Part shown: positions 17,185 through 27,528 of the stretch, one piece after another | Layout: every line of letters starts with the position of its first letter | Position numbering within the stretch: position 1 is the first letter of the stretch | From: Novipirellula galeiformis | Lineage (GTDB): Bacteria; Planctomycetota; Planctomycetia; Pirellulales; Pirellulaceae | Direction: 5' to 3' | Length of the DNA: 64,000 bases | NCBI RefSeq assembly: GCF_007860095.1 | Contig: NZ_SJPT01000001.1 | Span: 1,254,212 to 1,318,211, forward strand | Translations under genes and position numbers: made by a program | Notes under the pieces: generated by a model | Databases searched by the model: none | Told to the model about the DNA's origin: nothing | What the model saw: only the letters and a program-made list of their open reading frames with translations

Positions 17185-17583
17185 CTAGGATACTTCGCAA
17201 AGAACTTCGCCACCGACATTGTCGCGGCGAGCTTCACGATCGCTGACCACGCCCTTGCTGGTGCTGATGATGCTAATGCCCATCCCACCGAGAATCGGTC
17301 GCAGTTCTTTGCTGTGGCTGTACAAACGACGGCCAGGCTTGCTGATTCGCTTGATCGATTGGATCACGCGTTCGCCGTTAGGGCCGTACTTGAGTTCTAG
17401 GCGAAGGGTTGGCGAAGGATTGTCTTCGTCAACTTCTTTCCAGTCCCAGATGAATCCTTCTCGCTTGAGCACATCCGCAACACCGCGTTTAACGCGACTC
17501 GTTGGGATATCCACATACGGCTTTTCGACGCGTACCGCGTTGCGGATTCGAGTCAACATGTCGGCAATTGGGTCTGTCATCAT
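17185..17583 (-). CDS. rpsH: 30S ribosomal protein S8
   Basis: Binds helix 21 of 16S rRNA; in enteric bacteria it is also the translational repressor of the spc operon. The N-terminus has DPIADMLTRIRNA and the C-terminus GGMGISIISTSKGVVSDREAR, which ends in the usual short strand rather than GGEVLCYVW, reading GGEVLCEVS here. Length is 132 residues. Two ATGs stand together; the second (17580) fits the family start. Whether S8 regulates this cluster cannot be told. Confidence 0.96.
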   Translation of the reverse strand: MMTDPIADMLTRIRNAVRVEKPYVDIPTSRVKRGVADVLKREGFIWDWKEVDEDNPSPTLRLELKYGPNGERVIQSIKRISKPGRRLYSHSKELRPILGGMGISIISTSKGVVSDREARRDNVGGEVLCEVS

Positions 17584-17605
17584 AATTAAGTTCTCCCCTT
17601 TTGAA

Positions 17606-17791
17606 TTACCAACTGGCCTTGCGAACGCCGGGGATCAACCCAATGTTGGCGTTTTCGCGAAAACAGATTCTGCACAAACCAAACTTGCGATACACCGATC
17701 GAGGACGACCGCAAAATTTGCAGCGGTTCTCTTGTCGAGTGCTGAATTTTGGTTTTCGTGCGGCCTTCGCGATTTTCGATTTACTTGCCAC
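17606..17791 (-). CDS. rpsN: 30S ribosomal protein S14, zinc-binding type Z
   Basis: The short, 61-residue form. Two C-x-x-C pairs (CKFC at 24-27 and CRIC at 40-43) make a zinc ribbon, followed by the [17 protein letters not shown] tail that contacts the 16S 3' domain. It sits between rplE and rpsH as usual, 22 bp before rpsH. No zinc-independent second copy is seen in this window. Confidence 0.97.
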   Translation of the reverse strand: MASKSKIAKAARKPKFSTRQENRCKFCGRPRSVYRKFGLCRICFRENANIGLIPGVRKASW

Positions 17792-17875
17792 GGGCGCTGG
17801 TTCCGTTGATTAATTCAGGGTCTTTGTTTTGTTTCGTAATAACATGTCGATAGAAGCGACAAGACGATCGCGACT

Positions 17876-18454
17876 CTAAGCGGCGTCGGTCTTTTTCTTC
17901 TTTTCAGCCTTGAAAGGCATTCCAAACTGAGTCAGCAGATCGCGAGCTTCATCATTCGTTTTTGCCGATGTGACGATCGTGATGTTCATTCCCTGGGGAC
18001 GGGTGAATTTGTCTGGGTTCAACTCGGAGAAGACCAGTTGTTCACTCAAGCCAAGAGTGTAGTTTCCACTACCGTCGAACGCGTTCCGGTTGATACCGCG
18101 AAAGTCACGAACTCGCGGTAACACGATCGAAATCAAACGGTCGAGGAACTCGAACATCCGTTGGCGTCGTAGTGTCACCATGCAACCGATCGGCATACCT
18201 TCACGCAATCGGAATCCGGCGATCGATTTGCGAGCCAAGGTCACCACAGGCTTTTGGCCTGCGATCTCGGTCATGGCTTCGTACGCCAAGTCGAGGACCT
18301 TCTTGTCGCCGGTCGCCGCGCCCACACCCATGTTCAACGTGATCTTTTCGACACGTGGGATTTGGTGCGGATTCTGGTAGCTATGCAGATCGGCCAACGC
18401 TTTGCGTATGGTCTCTTCATAGCGAACTTGCATTCGTGGTTTGGATTCAGCCAT
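17876..18454 (-). CDS. rplE: 50S ribosomal protein L5
   Basis: Carries 5S rRNA into the large subunit and contacts the P-site tRNA. Signatures are [18 protein letters not shown], the [21 protein letters not shown] loop and the [21 protein letters not shown] stretch near residues 115-135. Length is 192 residues, slightly longer than the ~180 norm because of a lysine-rich C-terminal tail. Confidence 0.97.
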   Translation of the reverse strand: MAESKPRMQVRYEETIRKALADLHSYQNPHQIPRVEKITLNMGVGAATGDKKVLDLAYEAMTEIAGQKPVVTLARKSIAGFRLREGMPIGCMVTLRRQRMFEFLDRLISIVLPRVRDFRGINRNAFDGSGNYTLGLSEQLVFSELNPDKFTRPQGMNITIVTSAKTNDEARDLLTQFGMPFKAEKKKKTDAA

Positions 18455-18568
18455 TTTGGCTCAGCTACATCTAATGTGTTGAACGGTTGTATTGTATTTT
18501 CACCGAGCCGTTTCACTGAACGACTCGCAGCCGATTTGTTGGCGAGATTAACGCCAACAAGTCACCAG

Positions 18569-18916
18569 CTACTTTGCTGCGTAGGTTGCTCTTGCTGGAG
18601 CAATTTTGCCCAGCGATGCGCCACTTTTCTTGGCGAAACGTTCTTTGCTGCCGTCGGCCAAGTAGCGGACGCCAACGCGAGTTGGGGTGCCGGTGGTTGG
18701 ATCGATCAGCATGACATTGCTTGCCGAGATGGGCATCTCTTTGTTGAGACGACCGCCTTGGGGGTTCTTTTGGCTGCGGCGAACGTGCTTCCAAACTCGG
18801 CCAGCACCTTCGACGACAACCTTATTTTCTTTACGATCGATTTTCAGGATCTTTCCTTTGTGCCCTTTGTCGGCACCAGCTGTCACCTGGACTTCGTCAT
18901 CAACGCGGAAAAACAT
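18569..18916 (-). CDS. rplX: 50S ribosomal protein L24
   Basis: Early-assembly large-subunit protein with an N-terminal KOW domain: DEVQVTAGADKGHKGKILKIDRKENKVVVEG. The NPQGGRLNKEMPISASNVMLIDP segment is characteristic, and the C-terminal extension suits the 115-residue length. It precedes rplE by 114 bp and follows rplN by 110 bp. Confidence 0.96.
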   Translation of the reverse strand: MFFRVDDEVQVTAGADKGHKGKILKIDRKENKVVVEGAGRVWKHVRRSQKNPQGGRLNKEMPISASNVMLIDPTTGTPTRVGVRYLADGSKERFAKKSGASLGKIAPARATYAAK

Positions 18917-19026
18917 GGTAATTCGTACTTGGGTAAAAATTTGGATTGCTTAATCTATCGTGGTTTTCTAGAAAGCCAAGACTCCGAACGGCTTTGTTCG
19001 CCTGAATCTGGCGACTTTCCTTCAAA

Positions 19027-19395
19027 TTAAACCACTTCGTTCGCCAGACTAACGATCTTCATGAAGCTTCGGTCCCGAAGCTCACGAGCAACCGCACCGA
19101 AAATACGCGTTCCACGAGGGGCTTTGTCCTTGTCGATCAAAACGACAGCGTTTGTATCGAACTTGATGTAGCTACCATCGGGGCGTCGGGTCGGAGTCTT
19201 GGTGCGAACGATGACCGCACGCACAATCGCTTTCTTCTTGACGTCGCTGCCAGGAATAACGCTCTTGACGCTGCAGACAATCACATCACCGACTCCAGCA
19301 AACCGGCGACGACTGCCTCCGAGTACCTTGATGCACATCACTTGACGAGCGCCAGTGTTATCGGCGACTTCGAGACGGGATTCTTGTTGGATCAT
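19027..19395 (-). CDS. rplN: 50S ribosomal protein L14
   Basis: Interface protein of 122 residues forming bridge B8 with 16S rRNA. It begins [18 protein letters not shown], has KVLGGS early and [20 protein letters not shown] near the end, all near-invariant. The family start is unambiguous. Confidence 0.98.
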   Translation of the reverse strand: MIQQESRLEVADNTGARQVMCIKVLGGSRRRFAGVGDVIVCSVKSVIPGSDVKKKAIVRAVIVRTKTPTRRPDGSYIKFDTNAVVLIDKDKAPRGTRIFGAVARELRDRSFMKIVSLANEVV

Positions 19396-19518
19396 GATCT
19401 ATCGTGGCCGGAGGCCATTCCGCTACTAAACGAAAATTATGTGTTGTTACACGGCTTTTCAACCGTCGGTTCAAAGCCGCGTCGCTGGGGTACAGCGTTG
19501 GGTTCAATGGCTTAGCGT

Positions 19519-19851
19519 CTAATTGGACTCAGCCGCGTGGGTCGCTTCCATCGCCTCGGTTTCAGCCGATGCTTTACGAGCCGCACGCAGTGCAGCCACA
19601 TCCACATCGGTGCTCTTTTCGAGCACGCGGACCAACCGCCAACGCTTGAGCTTGCTCAATGGCTCGGATTCGATGATCTCAACGCGATCGCCAGCACCCG
19701 ACTCGTTGTTCTCATCGTGGACATGGCAAACCGTCCGTCTGCGAACATACTTTTTGTACTTCGGATGTTTAACGACACGGTTGATCTCGACGCGACGAGT
19801 CTTGCTCATCTTGTCGCTGGTCACGGTTCCGGTAACGACGCGCTTTGGCAT
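19519..19851 (-). CDS. rpsQ: 30S ribosomal protein S17
   Basis: Primary 16S rRNA-binding protein with an OB fold. It has [21 protein letters not shown] and [36 protein letters not shown]. At 110 residues it is longer than the usual 80-90. The extra C-terminal part is alanine- and glutamate-rich and probably disordered. Confidence 0.96.
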   Translation of the reverse strand: MPKRVVTGTVTSDKMSKTRRVEINRVVKHPKYKKYVRRRTVCHVHDENNESGAGDRVEIIESEPLSKLKRWRLVRVLEKSTDVDVAALRAARKASAETEAMEATHAAESN

Positions 19852-19882
19852 AGGTCTTTAGTACCCGTTGGCGGACGGGAAA

Positions 19883-20092
19883 TTAGGGGTTAGTTGTAGT
19901 CGCCTTGGAACGCTCTGTTTGGATCGTTTTGACCCGAGCAATCGTGCGACGGTTTTTTCTGATTTCGCTCGGAGTGTTGAGCCGTTCCGATTGAGACTGG
20001 AAACGCAAGCGAAACAGGGTTTGACCCGCTTCATTTGCAGTCGCTTCCAGCTGATCGTCGCTCATCTCGCGAAGTTCGGTTGTCTTTGTCAT
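19883..20092 (-). CDS. rpmC: 50S ribosomal protein L29
   Basis: Small helical-hairpin protein (69 residues) near the peptide exit. It shows T-T-E-L-R-E-M-S-D-D-Q-L, LFRLRFQSQSERL and the RRTIARVKTIQTER helix. It lies between rplP and rpsQ in the standard position. Confidence 0.95.
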   Translation of the reverse strand: MTKTTELREMSDDQLEATANEAGQTLFRLRFQSQSERLNTPSEIRKNRRTIARVKTIQTERSKATTTNP

Positions 20093-20163
20093 AGCTTTGA
20101 AATGTCTTAGGTGTAAGCGAACTCATCGCGACGGCCGCAATTGGCCGTCGCCTGTTACTCACA

Positions 20164-21229
<1,066 letters not shown>

Positions 21230-21322
21230 AACTTAGGACTCGTATGTTCTTTCTAACGGGATTGGTTTGTTCCGACCGCTCCTTAGCGTGCCCGAACAAT
21301 CGATTCGTCAAATCTGTTTGGT

Positions 21323-21682
21323 TTAAACTTCGTCAATCGGCGTCAAGCCAACGCTGATATGGCTACTTCGCTTTTTGATCATGAACGCGGTTCCGCGAGC
21401 ACGGGGACGAATGCGTTTCAGCATTGGTCCGCCGTCGATGCGAACATCGGTCAATACCAACTCTTCAATGCGGTGGCTTCGGCCATCGTTTTGATCAGGA
21501 TCTTGTGCGTTGCCGATTGCACTCTTGATGCACTTCTCAAGCATTCTCGCACCACGTTGTGGTTGAAACTTGAGTGTATCAAGTGCCTCGTCGGCGTACA
21601 TGCCTCGGACTAAATTCGCCAGAAGTCGCACTTTTTGTGCGCTGATTCTCGCGTTCCGATAGTGTGCTTTGAAACTTGCCAT
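21323..21682 (-). CDS. rplV: 50S ribosomal protein L22
   Basis: Its long hairpin lines the peptide exit tunnel. Recognisable are KAHYRNARISAQKVRLLANLVRG at the start and PMLKRIRPRARGTAFMIKKRSSHISV at the hairpin and C-terminus. Length 119 residues. It follows rpsS and precedes rpsC by 93 bp. Confidence 0.97.
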   Translation of the reverse strand: MASFKAHYRNARISAQKVRLLANLVRGMYADEALDTLKFQPQRGARMLEKCIKSAIGNAQDPDQNDGRSHRIEELVLTDVRIDGGPMLKRIRPRARGTAFMIKKRSSHISVGLTPIDEV

Positions 21683-21713
21683 AACTTATCTCGTGTTCGG
21701 TTACACCAACGTG

Positions 21714-21986
21714 TTACTTTTTGCCGCCCTTGCCGCCGTGACCCTTGAAGGTCCGCGTCGGAGCAAATTCGCCTAGCTTGTGTCCTACCATGTCTTCGGA
21801 CACCAGCACCTTTACATGCTTGCGACCGTCGTGAACCATGAATGTGATATTCACGAATTCAGGGACGATTGTGCAACCACGAGCCCAGGTCTTGATTGGT
21901 TCGGCGCGAGCACCATCAAGTTGCTTTTGGACCTTGAAGAACAACTTCGGGTCGACGAACGGGCCTTTTTTGCTGCTACGGCTCAT
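21714..21986 (-). CDS. rpsS: 30S ribosomal protein S19
   Basis: Head protein that pairs with S13 and contacts the A-site t[19 protein letters not shown] is the family N-terminus and sets the start at 21986; an upstream ATG would add two residues. The [21 protein letters not shown] and [18 protein letters not shown] parts are near-invariant. Confidence 0.97.
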   Translation of the reverse strand: MSRSSKKGPFVDPKLFFKVQKQLDGARAEPIKTWARGCTIVPEFVNITFMVHDGRKHVKVLVSEDMVGHKLGEFAPTRTFKGHGGKGGKK

Positions 21987-22062
21987 AATCAATCAATTTT
22001 TAAATGCCAGACCACAGGGCACCAGTGCCTTGGGCCCAGGGAATATGTTCCTGGTGAATGTC

Positions 22063-22923
22063 TTACTTGTGTAGCTTCAGTTGACCATAACGGCGGCTCT
22101 TACGCCGACGAACGATCGAGCTGTTGCTTGGTTTGCGTTTTTGGCGTGTCGACCCGCCCTTGGCACTCTTGCCCTGAGGACTTACTGGGTGACGACCACC
22201 CTTGGTTCGGCCTTCACCACCACCGTGCGGGTGGTCGATCGGGTTCATTGCAGTACCGCGAACGTGAGGGCGTCGGCCCAACCAACGTGAACGACCCGCT
22301 TTTCCGAGGCGGACATTCATGTGATCGCTGTTGCCGACTTGACCAATGGTCGCTCGGCAAACGCTAGGGATCCGGCGAATTTCACCGCTTGGCAGTGAAA
22401 TCTGTGCCCAATCTGCCTCACGAGCCATCAATGTCGCTTGCGTTCCCGCCGATCGACAAAGCGTTGCTCCCCGGCCGGCTCGCAATTCGATGCAGCAAAC
22501 CGTGGTGCCCAATGGGATGTTCTTCAATGGCAGGCAATTGCCGACTACCGGAGCCGCATCGGGACCGTTGAGCACCGTGGCACCCGCTTTTAAACCCGCA
22601 GGAGCGACGACGTAATGCTTTTCGCCATCCGCGTACTTCAGCAATGCGATCCGAGCCGAACGGTTCGGGTCGTATTGAACCGAGTCCACGACTGCCGGCA
22701 TTCCGTCTTTGTTGCGACGGAAGTCGATGACACGATACATTTGCTTGTGACCGCCACCACGGTGACGTGCGGTGATCTTGCCCTGGTTGTTGCGTCCGCC
22801 GGTCTTTCGCTTCTTGCGAAGCAAGTTCCGCTCGGGCTTGGCACCAGGAGTCAACTCGGCAAAGTCGCTTACTGACGCGTTTCGGCGTCCAGCACTTGTC
22901 GGTTTGTAGACTCGGATTCCCAT
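22063..22923 (-). CDS. rplB: 50S ribosomal protein L2
   Basis: Needed for subunit association and peptidyl transfer. It is 286 residues long, with [21 protein letters not shown] in the RNA-binding domain, and [23 protein letters not shown] near the C-terminus, which includes the conserved histidine of this loop. The N-terminus, [18 protein letters not shown], is typical. Confidence 0.98.
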   Translation of the reverse strand: MGIRVYKPTSAGRRNASVSDFAELTPGAKPERNLLRKKRKTGGRNNQGKITARHRGGGHKQMYRVIDFRRNKDGMPAVVDSVQYDPNRSARIALLKYADGEKHYVVAPAGLKAGATVLNGPDAAPVVGNCLPLKNIPLGTTVCCIELRAGRGATLCRSAGTQATLMAREADWAQISLPSGEIRRIPSVCRATIGQVGNSDHMNVRLGKAGRSRWLGRRPHVRGTAMNPIDHPHGGGEGRTKGGRHPVSPQGKSAKGGSTRQKRKPSNSSIVRRRKSRRYGQLKLHK

Positions 22924-23000
22924 GATGATTCAGTCAGCAGTTAACAGTTTGCAGTTTTCAGTTTCGGTTAAAAAGCGGTCGTTGCCGCGATTCTAATGTG

Positions 23001-23321
23001 CTAGAAGAAGTCGATGCGGTGGTCGGGGCCGAGCTTCACAATCGCCTTCTTCCAATCCGCGGTGCGTCCCGCTCGGAAGCGGTAGCGGCGGGTTTTGCCT
23101 TTGCGAGTTTGCGTGCGAACCTTCTCGACCTTTACGTCGAAAAGCGTCTCAACCGCGTTTTTCACATCGAGCTTGGTGGCATCGCGGTGAATCTGGAACG
23201 CGTATTGATTGTTGCGGCTTGCCCGGTGTACACCCTTTTCGGTGACGAGCGGGCGAAGCAGAACCTGGTGCGGCTCTAAGTCGATCGCGTTCGCAGGTGC
23301 TGGTGGTTTAATATGTGCCAT
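23001..23321 (-). CDS. rplW: 50S ribosomal protein L23
   Basis: Docking site for trigger factor and SRP at the tunnel exit. LEPHQVLLRPLVTEKG, the NQYAFQIHRDATKLDVKNAVETLFDVKVEKVRT segment, and TRRYRFRAGRTADWKKAIVKL mark the family. Length is 106 residues, with a short proline/alanine N-terminal addition. Confidence 0.96.
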   Translation of the reverse strand: MAHIKPPAPANAIDLEPHQVLLRPLVTEKGVHRASRNNQYAFQIHRDATKLDVKNAVETLFDVKVEKVRTQTRKGKTRRYRFRAGRTADWKKAIVKLGPDHRIDFF

Positions 23322-23429
23322 TGTTTCTTCACTCGGCTAAAACATTTGTTGTGCTGCGGTGGCGAGGCGTAGGGTTTTTGCTACGCCGCGCGAGCGGGTT
23401 AATCGCTACGGACTCGTTCGTTCGACGTC

Positions 23430-24080
23430 CTACTCGTCGCTGGCTTGTGGGCCAGCGAACGTGCCGTCCTTGATTTTATCCAAGGCATCCTTGGTCACCA
23501 GCATTCGCTTCGGACGCAAAACTTCCAGTGCGTTCAAATCGCGAACCGGGTGGACGCTAACGCCTTGGATGTTGCGGCCACTCTTGTAGACCGTCATGTC
23601 CTGGTCAGCGGTTGCAACCAAGGTGCTCGTGCCCTCAAGGCCAAGTGCCTTTAGGATCGTAGCCATCTGTTTCGTCTTGGGGGTGTCGAAACCGAGCGAA
23701 TCGATTACCAGCACTTCACCATCATCGATCTTGGATCGGATTGCCATACGGGTCGCCAATCGAACTGCCTTTTTGGGCAACCGGTAGCTGTAGTCGCGAG
23801 GCTTGACCGTGCGAGCCACGCCACCGCCACGGCGAATGTTGGTTCGCTTGCTGCCGGCACGTGCGTTGCCCGTGCCTTTTTGGCGATACATTTTCTTTGT
23901 CGTGCCGCTCACCTGGCCGCGAGTACGAGTGTTGTGTGAGCCTTGGCGTTTGTTCGCCTGGTACATCACCACAACGTCGTGCAGCAATTGCTTGCTGACG
24001 CGATTCGCGATTGCTTCAGTGTCGATATCGTATTTACCGACTTCGCTGCCGGTAGCATTGTAAATGGTTAGGGATGCCAT
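23430..24080 (-). CDS. rplD: 50S ribosomal protein L4
   Basis: Tunnel-lining protein and, in enterics, the S10 operon repressor. GSHNTRTRGQVSGTTKKMYRQKGTGNARAGSKR is the extended loop that reaches the tunnel; the C-terminal part has the VLRPKRMLVTKDALDKI helix. It starts nine bases after the rplC stop. Whether it regulates this cluster is unknown. Confidence 0.97.
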   Translation of the reverse strand: MASLTIYNATGSEVGKYDIDTEAIANRVSKQLLHDVVVMYQANKRQGSHNTRTRGQVSGTTKKMYRQKGTGNARAGSKRTNIRRGGGVARTVKPRDYSYRLPKKAVRLATRMAIRSKIDDGEVLVIDSLGFDTPKTKQMATILKALGLEGTSTLVATADQDMTVYKSGRNIQGVSVHPVRDLNALEVLRPKRMLVTKDALDKIKDGTFAGPQASDE

Positions 24081-24088
24081 CGGATGCT

Positions 24089-24775
24089 TTAACCCACCTT
24101 GTTAGTTTGGCGGACCGAAACGAAACCACCATTGGGACCAGGGATCGCACCACGGACGAGCAACAGATTGTTCTCGGCGTCGATGCGAACCACTTCCAGG
24201 TTTCGGACGGTCGTCTTTGTGTTGCCGTATTGGCCAGCCATCGGCAGGCCCTTGAAAACGCGACTTGGTGCCGCTGAGCAGCCGGTGCTGCCCGGGTAAC
24301 GGTGACATTTCTTGACACCGTGCGACGCACGTTGGCCGGCAAAGTTGTGTCGCTTCATGACACCCGCATAGCCGCGGCCCTTGCTCGTGCCGGTGACGTC
24401 GACTTTCTTGACTTCGGCGAACTGGTCGACCGTTACGGCCGTGCCTACTTCGAGGTCGCTTTCGCCTCGGAATTCGCGAATGTATCGTTGCGGCTCGCAA
24501 CCAGCTTTAGGGGTCGCTTCGACGCCAGCGGCGGCACGCCCCTTGCTTCGCTTGCTGTCTAGCTTCGCGACGTGGCCACGCTCACTGCGGATCGCAAGGC
24601 GGCGAGGCTTGTCTTCGAATCCCAGTTGAACCGCACGATAGCCGTCACGCTCTTCGCTGCGAAGTTGCAGTACGTAGCACGGGCCAGCCTGGATGACCGT
24701 TACCGGTACCGACGTACCGTCTTCGAGGAAGACCTGAGTCATCCCGACCTTCCTGCCGAGAATTGATGGTGACAT
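24089..24775 (-). CDS. rplC: 50S ribosomal protein L3
   Basis: Early-assembly protein near the peptidyl-transferase centre. SILGRKVGMTQVF begins the protein, and KRHNFAGQRASHGVKKCHRYPGSTG and FKGLPMAGQYGN mark the extension that reaches the centre. I use the ATG at 24775, with GAG nine bases upstream; an ATG at 24784 adds three residues. A 272-bp gap separates it from rpsJ. Confidence 0.95.
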   Translation of the reverse strand: MSPSILGRKVGMTQVFLEDGTSVPVTVIQAGPCYVLQLRSEERDGYRAVQLGFEDKPRRLAIRSERGHVAKLDSKRSKGRAAAGVEATPKAGCEPQRYIREFRGESDLEVGTAVTVDQFAEVKKVDVTGTSKGRGYAGVMKRHNFAGQRASHGVKKCHRYPGSTGCSAAPSRVFKGLPMAGQYGNTKTTVRNLEVVRIDAENNLLLVRGAIPGPNGGFVSVRQTNKVG

Positions 24776-25056
24776 ATATTTCATCTCGCCCTGCTATTGT
24801 GCAGAGCGTCCGTCGTTCGTGTTTGGAACCCAAGATCGCCGAGCCGAACCTTTCATCCCCGGGCTGCGTCGCATTGTCGTGCGGAGCCGGATCCTGTGGT
24901 TATCGTCTCGACTTCCGTTCATTTCGGAAACCGTATGCTTCTTAGACTGAGTGCAAAGTTTGCCGCTGGAGTAACTGACAAAGCCTTAGAGGGCTTCGGG
25001 AGATCCGCTCTTTTCCAGAACAGCAGTCACTCCGCTTGGCGATTGGCTAACTGGCC

Positions 25057-25383
25057 TTATCGTGCCGATGCTTTGATTTTGATATCAACGCCAGCGGGAA
25101 GACTTAGCTTGTTCAGTGCTTCGATCGTCTTGGCTGTCGCCTGGACAATGTCAATGAGACGCTTGTGCGTCCGGATCTCGTACTGTTGACGAGCTTTTTT
25201 GTTTACAAAGGGACCCGAAAGGACCGTGTACCGCTCGACTCGAGTCGGCAACGGGATCGGTCCGTGCACTTCGCTGTGCGTACGCTTTACCGTATCGACG
25301 ATTTCCTGTGCGCTAATGTCCAGCACAGAGTGATCGTATGCTTCCATACGAATTCGGATAACCTCACTAGCACCGGCTGACAC
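25057..25383 (-). CDS. rpsJ: 30S ribosomal protein S10
   Basis: Head protein, first gene of the cluster. The conserved core begins at [24 protein letters not shown] and includes [19 protein letters not shown] and [14 protein letters not shown]. The frame is open to 25479, but family lengths (~102) argue for the GTG at 25383, giving 108 residues that begin S-A-G-A-S-E; a weak GGA precedes it. The longer form would add 32 unconserved residues. No tuf or fusA gene lies upstream in this window. Confidence 0.93.
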   Translation of the reverse strand: MSAGASEVIRIRMEAYDHSVLDISAQEIVDTVKRTHSEVHGPIPLPTRVERYTVLSGPFVNKKARQQYEIRTHKRLIDIVQATAKTIEALNKLSLPAGVDIKIKASAR

Positions 25384-25518
25384 GATTGCAGATCCGTCGA
25401 AAAAAGGGTGAAAGGTAATTGAGTGTTTGCTGTCGTTGCGGCCTGTTGTTTTGCCAGGTCGCTCACGATAGAACTCCATTGTCCCAGAGCGAAAAATTTG
25501 CCCAGGTGGAAGGCGGAG

Positions 25519-25547
25519 AATTTACGCGCGATTTCGTTTTGCGTCAA
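25519..25547 (-). promoter_or_regulatory. Candidate promoter of the S10 cluster
   Basis: On the minus strand TTGACG (complement of 25542-25547) and TAAATT (complement of 25519-25524) are 17 bases apart, a good sigma-70-like spacing. The leader to the rpsJ start would be about 130 bases, long enough for regulation. Confidence 0.5.
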
Positions 25548-25635
25548 CGGCTGTTGAACGTTTAGTGAAATTTCTTTTGATTTTCTTCTGCAGTGGACAC
25601 TCAGTTTTGGCACTTTGGCACACCGGAGGTCGGGT

Positions 25636-26049
25636 TTGCGAAGAAGAATAGGGTTATATCGTGTTTTTACATTGATGGTTGGGCTCGTTCCGCTTGCATT
25701 GTTGATGATCGCAAGGCAGCTGAGCCCAAGCTCACAGGGGTTGGGGACACACCAGCAGCTCGGGCTGCCCCCTTGTTCGATGCGGTTAATTTTCGGAATT
25801 CGCTGTCCCGCGTGCGGGATGACCACCTCTTGGTCTTACTTTACTCGCGGGCAATGGCTCGATAGTGTCCAAGTGAATTCAGGTGGTTTTCTGCTTGCCT
25901 TGGTCGCCTGCTTGGGCGTTGTTTTGTCCGTCATTTGTTTGGTGAAGCCCGGTGTTGACTTGATGCGATATCAAAAAGTGGCGGGAATTACGGCACTTTG
26001 TATCGCATTGGTCACGTTTGTGGACTGGGCGGTTCGTCTTTATCAATGA
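25636..26049 (+). CDS. DUF2752 membrane protein
   Basis: A small membrane protein (137 residues) of the DUF2752 family. Its mark, G-I-R-C-P-A-C-G-M-T-T-S-W, lies between the first and second helices. Hydrophobic segments are near residues 8-28, 80-100 and 110-130. The TTG at 25636 is chosen because a perfect GGAGGT ends five bases before it. Function is unknown; the CPACG cysteines could bind metal or be redox-active. It diverges from the S10 cluster. Confidence 0.8.
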   Translation: MRRRIGLYRVFTLMVGLVPLALLMIARQLSPSSQGLGTHQQLGLPPCSMRLIFGIRCPACGMTTSWSYFTRGQWLDSVQVNSGGFLLALVACLGVVLSVICLVKPGVDLMRYQKVAGITALCIALVTFVDWAVRLYQ

Positions 26050-26469
26050 CGGGAATTGCGGCGTTGCCCAGGGTGACGGCGACTCAGGCTCCGCGCTCTT
26101 CACCAAGTGTCTCGTTGGCGAGGCTGCGGCATTCCCCCCCCGTCCATTGCTATCAAGCGGCATTGGTAGGGCTGGGGAGTTTTGGCGGCACGGTCTCTCG
26201 GTGCCATTGATTTTTGGGCGTTGCGTCGTTCGTAGCTGGTGACATCCACTGATCTGATTGCTATCGGCGACACGGATGTCGGAATCCAGCTGCTCGTTTG
26301 GTATTTTGAAAATCGGTGTGGTAATGGGGATGCGAAAATGCGTATGCAGTGGTTGTGACACTCTTGCTTTTTGAAACGGATCGTGTCGATGGGCCCCATT
26401 TGACGTCGATTTGAGTTGTTGATTTGACCGGGGCCATCGGTTCGGTGGTGCGAAAGGATTCGCTAAAAT
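26050..26469. other. Intergenic region without recognised features
   Basis: About 420 bp between the DUF2752 gene and the next gene. No repeat, RNA or gene was recognised. A long open frame on the minus strand across it is basic and proline-rich and looks like chance. Confidence 0.4.
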
Positions 26470-27150
26470 ATGAATAAGTCTATATTCGCTAGGTCGGCTA
26501 CGTGGTTCACGTTTGCGAGTGTGCTGCTCTCGTTGGTTTTGGCGACTCAAGTGGGATGCTTGGGCTTGTTGTCAAACTTTATGCATGCGGTTGGCGCCGA
26601 CAAAGTTCCTGCCGATTACAAGGATGCCAAGAAGCTTGCCAAGGGGCGGCTTGCGATCGTGACGCTCGCCGATAACAGCGAGTACTCGGACAATATCTCG
26701 GCGCGACTTTTGAGCCGAAATGTCCGTGAAATCCTGACGCGAGAGCTCAGCGGCGTGAGTTTGGTTCGCGAAGATGAAATTGCCGATTGGCGAGACAGTA
26801 ATGGCTGGGATAAAGTGGACTTCGCTGCGATCGGCAAAGGGGTCAAGGCCGATAAAGTGATTGGAATTGAATTGCGGAATTTGCGTCTTCGTGATGGAGC
26901 AACCCTTTATCGCGGACGATCCGACGCTACCGTGGTTGTGATCGATGTGCCGACGGGCGAGGTGCTTTATCGTCGCGATTTAGACGAGTACACCTATCCG
27001 ACCACGGCCGGCCAATACACGAGCGAAACAACCGAATCGCGGTTTCGAAAGCTTTATCTAGGAATGTTGGCGACCCAGATCGGTCGATCGTTCCACGCCT
27101 ACGATTTTAGCGACACCGTTGCGATCGATGGCGCAATCGCCAGCCAGTGA
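26470..27150 (+). CDS. Putative exported lipoprotein, 226 aa
   Basis: Residues 8-30 make a signal sequence ending T-Q-V-G-C, a weak lipobox, so it may be lipid-anchored. The mature part looks alpha/beta: LAIVTLADNSEYSDNISARLLSR and GVKADKVIGIELRNLRLRDG resemble proteins that compose outer-membrane-associated peripheral components, but I cannot name a family. VVVIDVPTGEVLYRRDLDEY is a clear strand-turn-strand. The ATG at 26470 has AGGA 11 bases upstream. Shortly downstream is a 17-bp direct repeat. Confidence 0.65.
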   Translation: MNKSIFARSATWFTFASVLLSLVLATQVGCLGLLSNFMHAVGADKVPADYKDAKKLAKGRLAIVTLADNSEYSDNISARLLSRNVREILTRELSGVSLVREDEIADWRDSNGWDKVDFAAIGKGVKADKVIGIELRNLRLRDGATLYRGRSDATVVVIDVPTGEVLYRRDLDEYTYPTTAGQYTSETTESRFRKLYLGMLATQIGRSFHAYDFSDTVAIDGAIASQ

Positions 27151-27161
27151 TCACGCCACTT

Positions 27162-27195
27162 GGGCTCAAGCGGAAGCCGGGCTCAAGCGGAAGCA
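27162..27195. repeat. 17-bp direct repeat
   Basis: Two adjacent copies of GGGCTCAAGCGGAAGC plus one variable base, at 27162-27178 and 27179-27195, 12 bases after the preceding gene's stop codon. Nothing else is recognised up to 27486. Confidence 0.8.
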
Positions 27196-27486
27196 ACTGC
27201 GTGTATGTTGGATTAACGCTGAAAAACCGCCGAGGGACGTGTTTGTGAAACGCCGTTAATGCGTTTTGGAATCACGTCGCGGTTTGCGTTCGCTACGCCC
27301 ATCGGAGCAGGCCGCGGCGACGAGATTTGGCCTCCAGCAACGGGGCCCACTCGCTTGTTAAAACGGCCTTCATTGGCACGTTGTGGCTAGAATTCCAGCG
27401 TCCCTTTTCACTCCAGTGTAATTTACTGCTGGAGTCCGGGTGCGTGTGTTTTAAGCTCGAGATGGAGGGGCGATACACGCATGAAT

Positions 27487-27503
27487 CCGCCGCATGGCGG
27501 CGG
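27487..27503. other. GC-rich palindrome downstream of the 27529-29427 gene
   Basis: CCGCCGC and GCGGCGG form a 7-bp perfect stem with a 3-base loop, 26 bases beyond the stop codon of the minus-strand gene. No T-run follows, so it may protect the transcript end instead of terminating by itself. Confidence 0.45.
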
Positions 27504-27528
27504 TCGACGGTGCCCTCTGGGCGGCCTA

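Noticed and set aside
25879-26550. 223-codon minus-strand frame across the DUF2752 gene 3' half and the gap
   Set aside because: Basic, proline/glutamine-rich, no family likeness; it opposes a well-supported gene.
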